Source: Pseudomonas allokribbensis (GTDB taxonomy: Bacteria > Pseudomonadota > Gammaproteobacteria > Pseudomonadales > Pseudomonadaceae). From it: a stretch of 64,000 bases of DNA. Positions 19,761-27,408 of this stretch are shown piece by piece. The stretch is taken from NCBI RefSeq assembly GCF_014863605.1, contig NZ_CP062252.1:4659001-4723000 (forward strand), read 5' to 3'. Made by a program: the position numbers and the translations under genes. The notes beneath the pieces were generated by a model, which made no database searches, was not told the DNA's origin, and was given only the letters and a program-made list of their open reading frames with translations. Position 1 is the stretch's first letter; each line of letters opens with the position of its first letter.

Positions 19761-20666
19761 TTAGACCGCCGGTTCGTTGCTGATGCCGTGCGGGACATGG
19801 CCGGTGGCAACCACCTCCCGGGCCAGCTCGCAGTGACCGGCCTGATCGTCGAAAAACACGTCGGCGGCAAAGGCTTCGAGGAACGCCGATTTGGTCAGGC
19901 CGCCGAGGAACAGCGACTCGTCCAGACGGATGTCCCACTCGCGCAAAGTGCGGATCACCCGCTCGTGAGCCGGTGCCGAACGCGCCGTGACCAGCGCGGT
20001 GCGGATCGGACAGGCGTCGTCCGGGAACTCGCGCTGCAACAGATTGAGCGCCGCGAGGAAGCCTTTGAACGGCCCGCCACGCAACGGCTCACGAGCGGAT
20101 TCACGCTCCTTGGCCTGGAAGGCTTCGAGCCCACCGGATTGATAGACCCGCTCCGATTCGTCGGAAAACAGCACCGCATCGCCGTCGAAGGCGATGCGCA
20201 ATTCATCGCTGGCCGCACGGCTGGCGCCGCCGGAAAGAATGGTCGCTGCCGCAAAGCCGTTATCCAGCGCCGAGCGCACGTCTTCGGCGTGGGTGGAAAG
20301 AAACAGGTCGCAACCGAACGCTTTGAGATAAGGATAAGGACTGCGCCCGCCGACAAACGCCGCGCGGGAAATCGCCAGACCATAATGATCGATCGAGTTG
20401 AACACCCGCAGGCCGGTGTCGGCACTGTTGCGCGACACCAGAATCACCTCGACCCGGGCGCGACCGAGGCGACTGTTGAGGTTGAGCAGTTTTTCCACCA
20501 GCGGAAAGGCATCGCCCGGCGCGAGGATTTCGTCTTCGTGCTCGATCTGATATTGCCGATAGGCTTCGACACCGCTCGACAGATACACCTTGTGACTCTC
20601 GCTCAGGTCGAACAGGGCACGGGACGAAATCGCCAGCACCAGTTTGTCATCGATGTTCTTGGCCAT
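19761..20666 (-). CDS. 5'-nucleotidase (cytosolic cN-I type)
   Basis: 301 residues; start after GGGGAAGGC. It matches the NT5C1 family: LVLAISSRALFDL at the N-terminus, then HEDEILAPGDAFPLVEKLLNLN and VEVILVSRNSADTGLRVFNSI, and DVFFDDQAGHCE near the end. HAD-fold hydrolases of this group dephosphorylate nucleoside monophosphates. The substrate is not determined by sequence. It stands 30 bases downstream of the reductase gene on the same strand. Confidence 0.8.
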   Translation of the reverse strand: MAKNIDDKLVLAISSRALFDLSESHKVYLSSGVEAYRQYQIEHEDEILAPGDAFPLVEKLLNLNSRLGRARVEVILVSRNSADTGLRVFNSIDHYGLAISRAAFVGGRSPYPYLKAFGCDLFLSTHAEDVRSALDNGFAAATILSGGASRAASDELRIAFDGDAVLFSDESERVYQSGGLEAFQAKERESAREPLRGGPFKGFLAALNLLQREFPDDACPIRTALVTARSAPAHERVIRTLREWDIRLDESLFLGGLTKSAFLEAFAADVFFDDQAGHCELAREVVATGHVPHGISNEPAV

Positions 20667-20696
20667 GCCTTCCCCCAGATCCTTTCAAAAACCGAC

Positions 20697-21650
20697 TCAG
20701 GTGTTACGCCGGTCGATAAAACGCAAATTGCGGTACAACGCTTCGATGCGCGGCAGCTCGCAACCTGCCGCTTTTGCCGCCGCCAAGGGTCGAGCGTAGA
20801 TGGCGTCCAGCTCCAGCGGTCGTTTGTGCAGAAAATCGTGGTACATGCTCGGCCAATAGTCGGGCATTTTCTCGGTCATCATGAACAGGTACTCGGCGTA
20901 ACCGGGCGGCATGTCATGACCACAGGCTTTGGCGCCCTGCACCACTTCGGCCATCAACGCCTGAATCAGTATGCGGCTGTCGGCATCGGCCATCAGCGGT
21001 GTGGTGCTCGCACCGAGCAGCACCGAAAGACCATTGTAGGGAATGTTCCAGACCAGTTTCTGCCAGCGCGCCTGATGCAGGTTCGGCATGGCCTGGGAGT
21101 CGATGCCCGCAGTGCGGAACAGTCCGACGCCCTCCTCGACGATCGCCATGCGCGCCGCATCATCGGCTGCCGGGCCGCTGTGATAACCCACGTTCACCGC
21201 CCCAAGCGCCTGATGGGTGATGTGGCCCGGGCCTTCCCGGTGAACGCAGATCAGGCACAAGCCGCCCAGCAAGTGCAGTGAATCGGGCAGCAACGCGCGA
21301 AGACTGTCCTCGACGTCCAGGCCGTTCTGCAGCACCAGCACTTTGGCATCGGGTTTGGCCGCCTGAATGATCGACGGCGCCAGCCTGGCATTGCTGGTGG
21401 TCTTGGCGCCGACCAGCAACCAGTCACAGGGCGGCATGTCTTCAGCCGAGGAATAGGCCTGCACCGGATTCAGCGTCAGCGTGCCGTGAACCGCACTGTC
21501 CACCTGCAAACCACGTTCGGCGACGGCGGAAAACTCGCTGCGCAGTAAAAAGTGCACATCGAACCCGGCCCGAGCCAGCATCAAGCCGTAAAACCCTCCA
21601 ATTGCGCCGGTACCGATAATCCCCACGACCGGTCTGTTCACTGCTCCCAT
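20697..21650 (-). CDS. 2-dehydropantoate 2-reductase family protein (PanE-like)
   Basis: 317 residues. N-terminal NADPH motif GIIGTGAIGGFYGLMLARAG, followed by a helical C-terminal domain with the KLVWNIPYNGLSVLLGA segment (catalytic Lys and Asn of ketopantoate reductases). It would reduce ketopantoate to pantoate for CoA synthesis, though such genomes usually encode several PanE-like proteins, so another 2-keto acid is possible. The ATG shares one base with the stop of the upstream thioredoxin-like gene (TGATG), so the two are translationally coupled. Confidence 0.8.
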   Translation of the reverse strand: MGAVNRPVVGIIGTGAIGGFYGLMLARAGFDVHFLLRSEFSAVAERGLQVDSAVHGTLTLNPVQAYSSAEDMPPCDWLLVGAKTTSNARLAPSIIQAAKPDAKVLVLQNGLDVEDSLRALLPDSLHLLGGLCLICVHREGPGHITHQALGAVNVGYHSGPAADDAARMAIVEEGVGLFRTAGIDSQAMPNLHQARWQKLVWNIPYNGLSVLLGASTTPLMADADSRILIQALMAEVVQGAKACGHDMPPGYAEYLFMMTEKMPDYWPSMYHDFLHKRPLELDAIYARPLAAAKAAGCELPRIEALYRNLRFIDRRNT

Positions 21651-22036
21651 CACGGCAACTCCTCTGCAATTCGACCCAGCGCCTGGGCCACGGCTGCGTT
21701 CAGCTCCGTGGCGTTCAAGCGCGTGTGTACTGCCCCAAAGAACTCGCCGTCGCGCACCACGAACAGCGCCGGCAAATGAAAGACCTGATAACGCTCGACC
21801 AGCCCGCCGTTGTTGCCGGCGTCGATCCAGCACACGCGATCGACCGCCAGATCGAACCCTGGCAACACCTCGCGGGCATAGCGGCAACTCGCGCAGCCGA
21901 CGCTGGTGAAAATCACCAGCGAAATGCCGTTCATCGCCAGCAGCCGTTGGTCGGCGTCGAAATCGGTCAGTTCCGATTCGAACACTATACTGGGGGAAAC
22001 AATGTCAAATGGCCGACACAGGGAGTCTGTGCTCAT
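21650..22036 (-). CDS. Thioredoxin-fold protein
   Basis: Up to 128 residues. Thioredoxin fold with a CASC active site (FTSVGCASCRYAREVLPGFD) and the cis-proline segment VFHLPALFVVRDG. The ATG at 22036 overlaps the start of the divergent gene at 22035 (CATG), which is odd; an internal ATG at 21934, just before the first strand, is an alternative start. Probably a cytoplasmic thiol oxidoreductase; partner unknown. Confidence 0.7.
   Translation of the reverse strand: MSTDSLCRPFDIVSPSIVFESELTDFDADQRLLAMNGISLVIFTSVGCASCRYAREVLPGFDLAVDRVCWIDAGNNGGLVERYQVFHLPALFVVRDGEFFGAVHTRLNATELNAAVAQALGRIAEELP
21986..21991 (+). promoter_or_regulatory. Candidate -10 element of the PilZ-like gene
   Basis: TATACT, which would start transcription near 21998, between the two possible start codons (22002 and 22035). 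This favours 22035 as the translated start. The -35 is not recognisable. Confidence 0.35.
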
Positions 22037-22463
22037 GGGACGGTTTATTCCTCATCCGGATGATGTGCCCGTCGAATTAACGTTGCTCAAACCTGAGTGC
22101 ATTTCGCGGCAACAGCTGCACACTATCAGCCTCGGCGGCATCGCTTGCAATTACCACCGCGCCTGGCGTCATGGCACCGCGCTGCAAGTGCGCATGCCCA
22201 CACTCAATGCCGACTTCGCCTATCCGGGCTATGTGGCCTGGTGCTTGCGCCGTAAAAAAGGTTATCTGGTGGGCATTGCGTTCACCGATGAGCAAACGCT
22301 GTTCAGTGCGCGAATGGGTGAGCAGGTGTGTCAGATCGAGCGTTATTGCCGAATCAACGATGCCCACGATGACCTGCAGGATATCCAGGCGCGAGCGCTG
22401 CAATGGGTCGAGCAGCACGCCGAAGAGTTCTCCCACGACAGCGTTCGCAAGGCTTTTGCGTAA
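22035..22463 (+). CDS. PilZ-like domain protein
   Basis: 142 residues from 22035 (GGGAG upstream); an ATG at 22002 with GGGGGA is the alternative. The body has a PilZ-like strand pattern with SLGGIACNYHRAW (cf. the S-x-G-G motif of PilZ domains), but the upstream RxxxR c-di-GMP motif is not obvious, so ligand binding is uncertain. It opens head-on against the thioredoxin-like gene. Confidence 0.55.
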   Translation: MGRFIPHPDDVPVELTLLKPECISRQQLHTISLGGIACNYHRAWRHGTALQVRMPTLNADFAYPGYVAWCLRRKKGYLVGIAFTDEQTLFSARMGEQVCQIERYCRINDAHDDLQDIQARALQWVEQHAEEFSHDSVRKAFA

Positions 22464-22608
22464 CCAGAGCTGGACTGAACAGTGACTTGCCCATTGTCTA
22501 GCAGGCGTCTAACGCGATAAGGTTCGGCTCCCCGACGCGCTTAAATCTGCTGTGCTCCGCCGCGCGGGGATCGCTGGCGGCCGGCACCCGTGACCTGACG
22601 AGTAAACG

Positions 22609-23685
22609 ATGGCTGATTTACCGATCAACGACCTAAACGTCGCCTCCAACGAGACACTGATCACTCCCGATCAGCTCAAGCGTGATATCCCTCTGAGCGA
22701 CGCTGCCCTGCGCACCGTCACCAAGGGTCGCGAAGTCATCCGCAACATTCTCGATGGCACCGACCACCGTCTGTTCGTGGTCATCGGGCCTTGCTCGATC
22801 CACGACATCAAGGCTGCCCACGAGTACGCCGAGCGCCTGAAGGTGCTGGCGGCGGAAGTGTCGGACACCTTGTATCTGGTCATGCGCGTGTACTTCGAAA
22901 AACCGCGTACCACCGTCGGCTGGAAAGGCCTGATCAACGACCCGTACCTGGACGACTCGTTCAAGATCCAGGACGGTCTGCACATCGGTCGCCAGTTGCT
23001 GCTGGACCTGGCCGAGAAAGGTCTGCCGACCGCCACCGAAGCCCTCGACCCGATCTCCCCGCAGTACCTGCAGGATCTGATCAGCTGGTCGGCCATCGGC
23101 GCCCGCACCACCGAATCCCAGACCCACCGCGAGATGGCTTCCGGCCTGTCCTCGGCGGTCGGTTTCAAGAACGGCACCGACGGCGGCCTGACCGTGGCGA
23201 TCAACGCCTTGCAGTCAGTCTCCAGCCCGCACCGTTTCCTGGGCATCAACCAGGAAGGTGGCGTGTCGATCGTCACCACCAAGGGCAACGCCTACGGTCA
23301 CGTGGTATTGCGCGGCGGCAACGGCAAGCCGAACTACGATTCGGTCAGCGTTGCCCTGTGCGAACAGGCGCTGAACAAGGCGAAGATCAAGCCGAACATC
23401 ATGGTCGATTGCAGCCACGCCAACTCCAACAAGGATCCGGCCCTGCAACCGCTGGTGATGGAGAACGTCGCCAACCAGATCCTCGAAGGCAACCAGTCGA
23501 TCATCGGCCTGATGGTCGAGAGTCACCTGAACTGGGGTTGCCAGGCGATTCCGAAAGACCTCGCCGACCTGCAATACGGCGTCTCGATCACCGATGCCTG
23601 CATCGACTGGTCGGCCACCGAAAACACCTTGCGCAGCATGCACGCCAAGCTCAAGGATGTGCTGCCGAAACGTCAGCGCAGCTGA
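22609..23685 (+). CDS. 3-deoxy-7-phosphoheptulonate synthase, class I
   Basis: 358 residues. AroF/AroG/AroH-type DAHP synthase for aromatic amino-acid synthesis. Seen: LFVVIGPCSIHD (metal Cys), YFEKPRTTVGWKGLINDP (PEP site), GARTTESQTHREMASGLS, and the C-terminal VDCSHANSNKDP (metal His). Which aromatic amino acid inhibits it cannot be read safely from sequence. It is followed by a strong terminator. A type II enzyme for the same step lies 15 kb upstream. Confidence 0.95.
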   Translation: MADLPINDLNVASNETLITPDQLKRDIPLSDAALRTVTKGREVIRNILDGTDHRLFVVIGPCSIHDIKAAHEYAERLKVLAAEVSDTLYLVMRVYFEKPRTTVGWKGLINDPYLDDSFKIQDGLHIGRQLLLDLAEKGLPTATEALDPISPQYLQDLISWSAIGARTTESQTHREMASGLSSAVGFKNGTDGGLTVAINALQSVSSPHRFLGINQEGGVSIVTTKGNAYGHVVLRGGNGKPNYDSVSVALCEQALNKAKIKPNIMVDCSHANSNKDPALQPLVMENVANQILEGNQSIIGLMVESHLNWGCQAIPKDLADLQYGVSITDACIDWSATENTLRSMHAKLKDVLPKRQRS

Positions 23686-23703
23686 TAGCCGTTTCGCAGG
23701 CAT

Positions 23704-23734
23704 AAAAAAACGCCGGGCATTGCCCGGCGTTTTT
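23704..23734. terminator. Bidirectional terminator
   Basis: A7, stem ACGCCGGGCA / TGCCCGGCGT with a one-base apex, then T5; shared by the convergent DAHP synthase and acetyltransferase genes. Confidence 0.9.
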
Positions 23735-23755
23735 GTGTGTGCGGTGTGAGGTCAG

Positions 23756-24037
23756 TCAGATCTTGGCGGTGCGCCGCTGATGACGCTCCATGTAGCGCTC
23801 CACGTAGGAGCACGACGGAATCACCGTGTAGCCCATTTCATCGGCGTACTGCAGCGCCCGTTCGGTCAGGGCTGCCGCGATGCCTCGGCCACGCAATGCG
23901 TTGGGCACGAAGGTGCGGTAGATATCCAGGGTCTGTTTCCCCAGATCCATATAGGTCAGGTAGGCACGATGACCGTCCACATTGGTCTCGAACTGATGAC
24001 CAGCCTGGTCATGGTGGATGGACAACGCCTCGCTCAT
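23756..24037 (-). CDS. Small GNAT-type N-acetyltransferase (YjdJ-like)
   Basis: 93 residues from 24037 (GAGGAGTAGTG before the ATG). The whole protein is a minimal acetyltransferase fold: YLTYMDLGKQTLDIYRTFVPNALRGRGIAAALTERAL includes the acetyl-CoA loop RGRGIA, and VIPSCSYVERYMERH ends it. Such proteins acetylate small amines or protein N-termini; target unknown. Confidence 0.8.
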   Translation of the reverse strand: MSEALSIHHDQAGHQFETNVDGHRAYLTYMDLGKQTLDIYRTFVPNALRGRGIAAALTERALQYADEMGYTVIPSCSYVERYMERHQRRTAKI

Positions 24038-24674
24038 CACTACTCCTCGCGGGTCTCGAATTCTGACCCCTACCTTACCGATGTTTTCCCGGCGAAGGAA
24101 CATCTACGCCACCCCGTGCCTGATGGACACCGAGAAGAACTGCACCGATCTCGCGCAACCCGAGCACGTATCAAATAGTAGGCACCAATGGCGAAAATGC
24201 TCAAGGCGCACTCGTCATCGTGCTGATTGACGGGGCAGCTCCGGTGGACTCAGGGCCGGTTCGGGAGAAGCTCGTCCCGAGCCGAAAGGCTGAACATCGC
24301 CGGATGTTGAGACTTAAGACGTGCCTGGTTTTTTAAAGTCACCTGAACATGGACAAAGATAGGTGAGACGCTGCACAAAAACGCAACAAAAGTGTGGACG
24401 AATCCATATAGACAGACTCTAGCCACTACCCGCAAAACAGCACCTGACCACGGGAACTTTTTCTCATTAACTCGCTCATCTCGGGCCTTGCAGCTGAATA
24501 TTTTTTATACAACCCAGTTAAAAGTTGCTCGAAAAAGAATCAACGCCTACAATTTTTTTTGCTTCTTGCCTTACGTCAGTTTACTTACTACAAGTAATGG
24601 GTAGTATGTACGCCGGCTATTTCCTCAATCGGAGGAGACAGCCACTTAATTGAAAGTCCTTGAAGGGGAACACG
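24038..24674. other. Gene-free region upstream of oprI
   Basis: 637 bases with no credible coding region. An imperfect inverted repeat, CGGTTCGGGA / TCCCGAGCCG, lies at 24258-24285. The last 200 bases turn AT-rich, as expected of the strong oprI promoter and leader, but I could not pick a convincing -35/-10 pair. Confidence 0.5.
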
Positions 24675-24926
24675 ATGAACAACGTTCTGAAATTCTCTGC
24701 TCTGGCTCTGGCCGCAGTTCTGGCTACCGGTTGCAGCAGCGCATCGAAAGAAACCGAAGCACGTCTGACCGCTACTGAAGACGCAGCTGCTCGCTCCCAG
24801 GCTCGTGCAGACGAAGCTTACCGTAAAGCTGATGAAGCTCTGGCTGCTGCTCAAAAAGCACAACAGACTGCTGACGAAGCTAACGAGCGTGCTCTGCGCA
24901 TGCTGGAAAAAGCTAGCCGCAAGTAA
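24675..24926 (+). CDS. oprI: Major outer membrane lipoprotein OprI
   Basis: 83 residues, exact length of Pseudomonas OprI (Lpp homologue). Signal peptide with lipobox LATGC (Cys20 lipidated), then an alanine-rich heptad coiled coil and the C-terminal ASRK whose last lysine is the peptidoglycan attachment site. GAAGGGGAACACG precedes the ATG. The tRNA-optimal, GCT-rich codon use differs from neighbours and fits very high expression. A strong terminator follows. The next gene encodes an L,D-transpeptidase, the enzyme class that links such lipoproteins to the wall. Confidence 0.97.
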   Translation: MNNVLKFSALALAAVLATGCSSASKETEARLTATEDAAARSQARADEAYRKADEALAAAQKAQQTADEANERALRMLEKASRK

Positions 24927-24947
24927 TAGTCCTTCGGGATTGTTATC

Positions 24948-24980
24948 AAGCCGACCCGTTTTTCGGGTCGGCTTTTTTTT
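24948..24980 (+). terminator. oprI terminator
   Basis: AAGCCGACCCG - T5 - CGGGTCGGCTT followed by a run of T; a strong intrinsic terminator. Confidence 0.92.
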
Positions 24981-25003
24981 GCCTGAAATTTTCTTCATGC
25001 AAT

Positions 25004-25043
25004 AAAAAACCCGCCGACGCGCAAGCATCGGCGGGTTCTTTTT
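25004..25043 (-). terminator. Terminator of the L,D-transpeptidase gene
   Basis: Stem AACCCGCCGA (25008-25017) / TCGGCGGGTT (25028-25037) with the A-run at 25004-25009 giving a T-tail on the minus strand. Confidence 0.85.
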
Positions 25044-25049
25044 ATCGGC

Positions 25050-26021
25050 TTACTGCTGCAAGTCGATCGGTGCGCTGGAGACGATCGGCGCCGAGGTGTT
25101 CGGCGTGCCGATTTCGGTTGGCAGGCCATCTTCGGCCGCGACTACATCACGGACGACATCCCAGTTCATGCGCAGGTTGTTGGTGATGTCTTCGCGCTTG
25201 AGCATCGCGTTGATCACGGCGGTGTGCTTGTCGACCACTGACGGGTTGCCCTTGTCGTCGATCGGTGTGTGCGCTTCCAGGTAGACCTTGCCACCACTGC
25301 GACCGAACTTGTACGCATCGTTGAGGATTCGCACCGACGTGCCCACCGGCACCATGCCGGCCATTTCCAGCACGTTGTTGTTGAACATGCGGAAGCAGCC
25401 GTGGCTGGTGCGCATGCCGATGCCGAACTTCTTGTTCGAACCGTGGATCAGGTAGCCCGGTGTGCCCAGGGTGAACTTGAACGGGCCCAGCGGGTTGTCC
25501 GGACCAGCCGGCACCACGTTCGGCAGCGGATCGCCATCGGCGGCGTGTTCAGCCTTGATCGAGGCTGGCGGTGTCCAGGTCGGATTCGGCGTCTTGGCGG
25601 TGATCGTGGTGTGGGCGATTGGCGAGCCCCAGCCTTCGCGACCGATACCCAGCGGGAAGGTGTACACCACGTTCCGGCCTTTCGGGTAGTAGTAGAGGCG
25701 GTACTCGGCCAGGTTGATCACGATGCCTTCACGTGGACCCGGCGGCAGGATGAAACGGGTCGGCAGGACCACTTCGGTGCCCGCACCCGGCAACCAGGCA
25801 TCGACGCCCGGATTGGCCGCGACCATTTCCGAATAGCCCAGATCGTAGGTGGTGCCCAAATCGGCAAAGGTGTCTTCGTACTTGGCCTTGATCACCTGCA
25901 CCTGGCCGATGATGTCTTCACCAGGTGGTGGCAGGGGAAACTCCAATGCGGCAACGGGGCCGGCCACACACAGGGCGGCAAGAGACAGGCAGCGGGTGAC
26001 GGCAGGGAAACGCGGCAACAT
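25050..26021 (-). CDS. L,D-transpeptidase (LysM + YkuD)
   Basis: 323 residues from 26021 (AAGGA upstream). Signal peptide (about 1-26), a LysM-like domain (about 38-88) that binds peptidoglycan, and a YkuD catalytic domain (about 97-225) with HGSNKKFGIGMRTSHGCFRM carrying catalytic Cys209. It acts in the periplasm, forming 3-3 crosslinks or attaching lipoprotein to the wall. Its location beside oprI suggests the OprI-anchoring role of the ErfK/YbiS group. Confidence 0.92.
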   Translation of the reverse strand: MLPRFPAVTRCLSLAALCVAGPVAALEFPLPPPGEDIIGQVQVIKAKYEDTFADLGTTYDLGYSEMVAANPGVDAWLPGAGTEVVLPTRFILPPGPREGIVINLAEYRLYYYPKGRNVVYTFPLGIGREGWGSPIAHTTITAKTPNPTWTPPASIKAEHAADGDPLPNVVPAGPDNPLGPFKFTLGTPGYLIHGSNKKFGIGMRTSHGCFRMFNNNVLEMAGMVPVGTSVRILNDAYKFGRSGGKVYLEAHTPIDDKGNPSVVDKHTAVINAMLKREDITNNLRMNWDVVRDVVAAEDGLPTEIGTPNTSAPIVSSAPIDLQQ

Positions 26022-26171
26022 CCGGAGAATCCTTCGCAAGATCGACAAGGGTATAAGAACGCGATTGTACACCGCGCCCAGGGAATTCGGGGAGATGCGC
26101 CGATGGGCAGGCAGAACTCTTCATAATTGAAGCCACCGCCAGGTCGGGCTGCGTTCGGAAGATGCTTGCGC

Positions 26172-26465
26172 TTAAAGCTCGAAACGCAGCTCAGGCCAGA
26201 TCGGCGAGGTTCCACGCTTCTGCGATTCGAGAATCGCCCGGCACAGCGAGCACAGGCGCTGATCCTGAAACACCCGGCGATCCACGCTCGACCAGCGCGG
26301 TTGCGCCGGCAGCAGACTGCCGCACAGGGTTCGGTCAGCCGAGCCACCGAGCTCCAATTGACGGGTCACCAGATGCACCCGCACTTCCTGGCAGGCGAAC
26401 AGATCCAGCTGCTCGTCAGGCTCGATCAGTTGGTAGGCAAACAGGGACCAGGCAGAACGCGGCAT
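26172..26465 (-). CDS. Conserved hypothetical protein
   Basis: 97 residues from 26465 (GGAG upstream); an ATG at 26477 has no ribosome site. Cytoplasmic, with the cysteine pair DQRLCSLCRAIL near the C-terminus and several aromatic/acidic patches; no domain recognised. By gene order (L,D-transpeptidase, this gene, tesA) it appears to be the usual Pseudomonas neighbour of tesA; the Hxs cassette lies between it and tesA. Confidence 0.65.
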   Translation of the reverse strand: MPRSAWSLFAYQLIEPDEQLDLFACQEVRVHLVTRQLELGGSADRTLCGSLLPAQPRWSSVDRRVFQDQRLCSLCRAILESQKRGTSPIWPELRFEL

Positions 26466-26522
26466 CGGGGGCTCCATTTAGGGGGGCGCCACATTAGCCG
26501 AAAGCCTGCCGCTAGAAAAGCC

Positions 26523-26668
26523 TCATAACAGCGGTTTTAGCGTAGGCCAGACATTTTCCAGCAACTTGCCCTGGGCCCCGACCGCCGGGTGCAGACCATC
26601 GGCCTGCATCAAGTCGGGATGACCGCCGATTCCGTCGAGGAAAAACGGCACCAGCGGGATTTTTTTCT
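26523..26668 (-). pseudogene. Orphan 3' end of tesA
   Basis: Encodes the last 47 residues of TesA plus a TGA stop, in frame and with the same protein sequence as the end of the intact tesA, but with no start, domain I or promoter in front. DNA differs from the intact copy at three positions (26583, 26640, 26661), all synonymous. It is best read as the original tesA terminus, cut off from its gene by the cassette that follows. Confidence 0.9.
26525..26668 (-). repeat. Left copy of 144-bp direct repeat (tesA 3' end)
   Basis: 141 of 144 bases equal to 30042-30185, same orientation. Outside these limits the sequences diverge at once. It marks the left edge of the Hxs cassette. Confidence 0.95.
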
Positions 26669-26819
26669 GAGGAGATCCTGCCCAAAATTCTACCCCCCTT
26701 ACTACGCCTGTCGGATTTTGACCATGGAACACATAGCAACGTTAATTTCATATTGACATCACGATTGTCCGACGGAGAGACTCAGAGAGTAACCACACCC
26801 CTGATAAGGAAATCCAATA

Positions 26820-27104
26820 ATGAAAAATCGCTCCTTTTTGGTACCTATGGCGACTTTGGCAGCAGCAGTTGTTGCAGAGCATGCTTCAGCATCAGTACCT
26901 CACCAGATCATCGACCCCGCCACCGACCAAACAATCCCAACTCAATCGCCTCCTCAGAGCGAAAACCTTTCTGTTCGCGGCGGCAACGATTTGTTTACGT
27001 TTGTATTGAAGCGCGGGGACCAAGGTCAATTCATGGCCTACCACAGCTCTCACAGCTCCCACTCATCGCACAGTTCGCACAGCTCTCACCATTCGGGCTC
27101 CTGA
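26820..27104 (+). CDS. Precursor peptide with His-Ser-Ser repeats (HxsA-like)
   Basis: 94 residues; AAGGAAA stands before the ATG. A hydrophobic N-terminus (about 5-24, FLVPMATLAAAVVAEHASA) looks like a signal or anchor. The middle has a conserved-looking stretch NLSVRGGNDLFTFVLKRGDQG, and the tail from His75 is five HSS triplets followed by HHSGS. The serine codons vary from repeat to repeat, so the repeat is kept at protein level. In known His-Xaa-Ser systems such a protein is the proposed substrate of the paired radical SAM enzymes; the modification is unknown. Confidence 0.85.
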   Translation: MKNRSFLVPMATLAAAVVAEHASASVPHQIIDPATDQTIPTQSPPQSENLSVRGGNDLFTFVLKRGDQGQFMAYHSSHSSHSSHSSHSSHHSGS

Positions 27105-27105
27105 T

Positions 27106-27408
27106 ATGAAGTACGAGGTGGCACTTGTATTTGATGAGCAGCTCTACGACGCACAAGCGCTGCAAAAAGCTGCTTATCGCGCGATGAACTCGCTGACGGC
27201 TGATATTGCGCGTGCTGATGGGAAATTCAGCTGCGTTCTGTCCTCAAATATCGGCATCGACGAACCCACATTTCTGCTCGCTACTCAAGAATTCAAGAAG
27301 GACGTAGTCGACTACCAGCTTCGCCTCCGGCTGAATGCTGAAACTCTGCAGATCAAAAATCTGATCCTTGGACTGGCCTTCTCAAAAACCGGGCTGATCA
27401 GTGAGTAA
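27106..27408 (+). CDS. hxsD: HxsD-like protein
   Basis: 100 residues, starting one base after the precursor stop. VVDYQLRLRLNAET in the second half resembles the LLNDYxLRE motif by which the HxsD family was defined. Family members occur only beside HxsB/HxsC and have no known activity; a role in presenting the precursor is a guess. It overlaps the next gene by 8 bases, so translation is coupled. Confidence 0.75.
   Translation: MKYEVALVFDEQLYDAQALQKAAYRAMNSLTADIARADGKFSCVLSSNIGIDEPTFLLATQEFKKDVVDYQLRLRLNAETLQIKNLILGLAFSKTGLISE

Noticed and set aside
26523..26732. A 69-codon frame ending like TesA
   Set aside because: It is only the orphan tesA terminus joined to cassette DNA; no start region, signal peptide or promoter, so it is listed as a pseudogene remnant.
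26753..26758. TTGACA in front of the precursor peptide gene as a promoter
   Set aside because: No -10-like hexamer at 16-18 bases; not reported as a promoter on its own.
27042..27101. Repeated short units that could suggest a CRISPR or microsatellite
   Set aside because: The units are 9 bases, in frame, differ in codons and encode His-Ser-Ser; there are no spacers.
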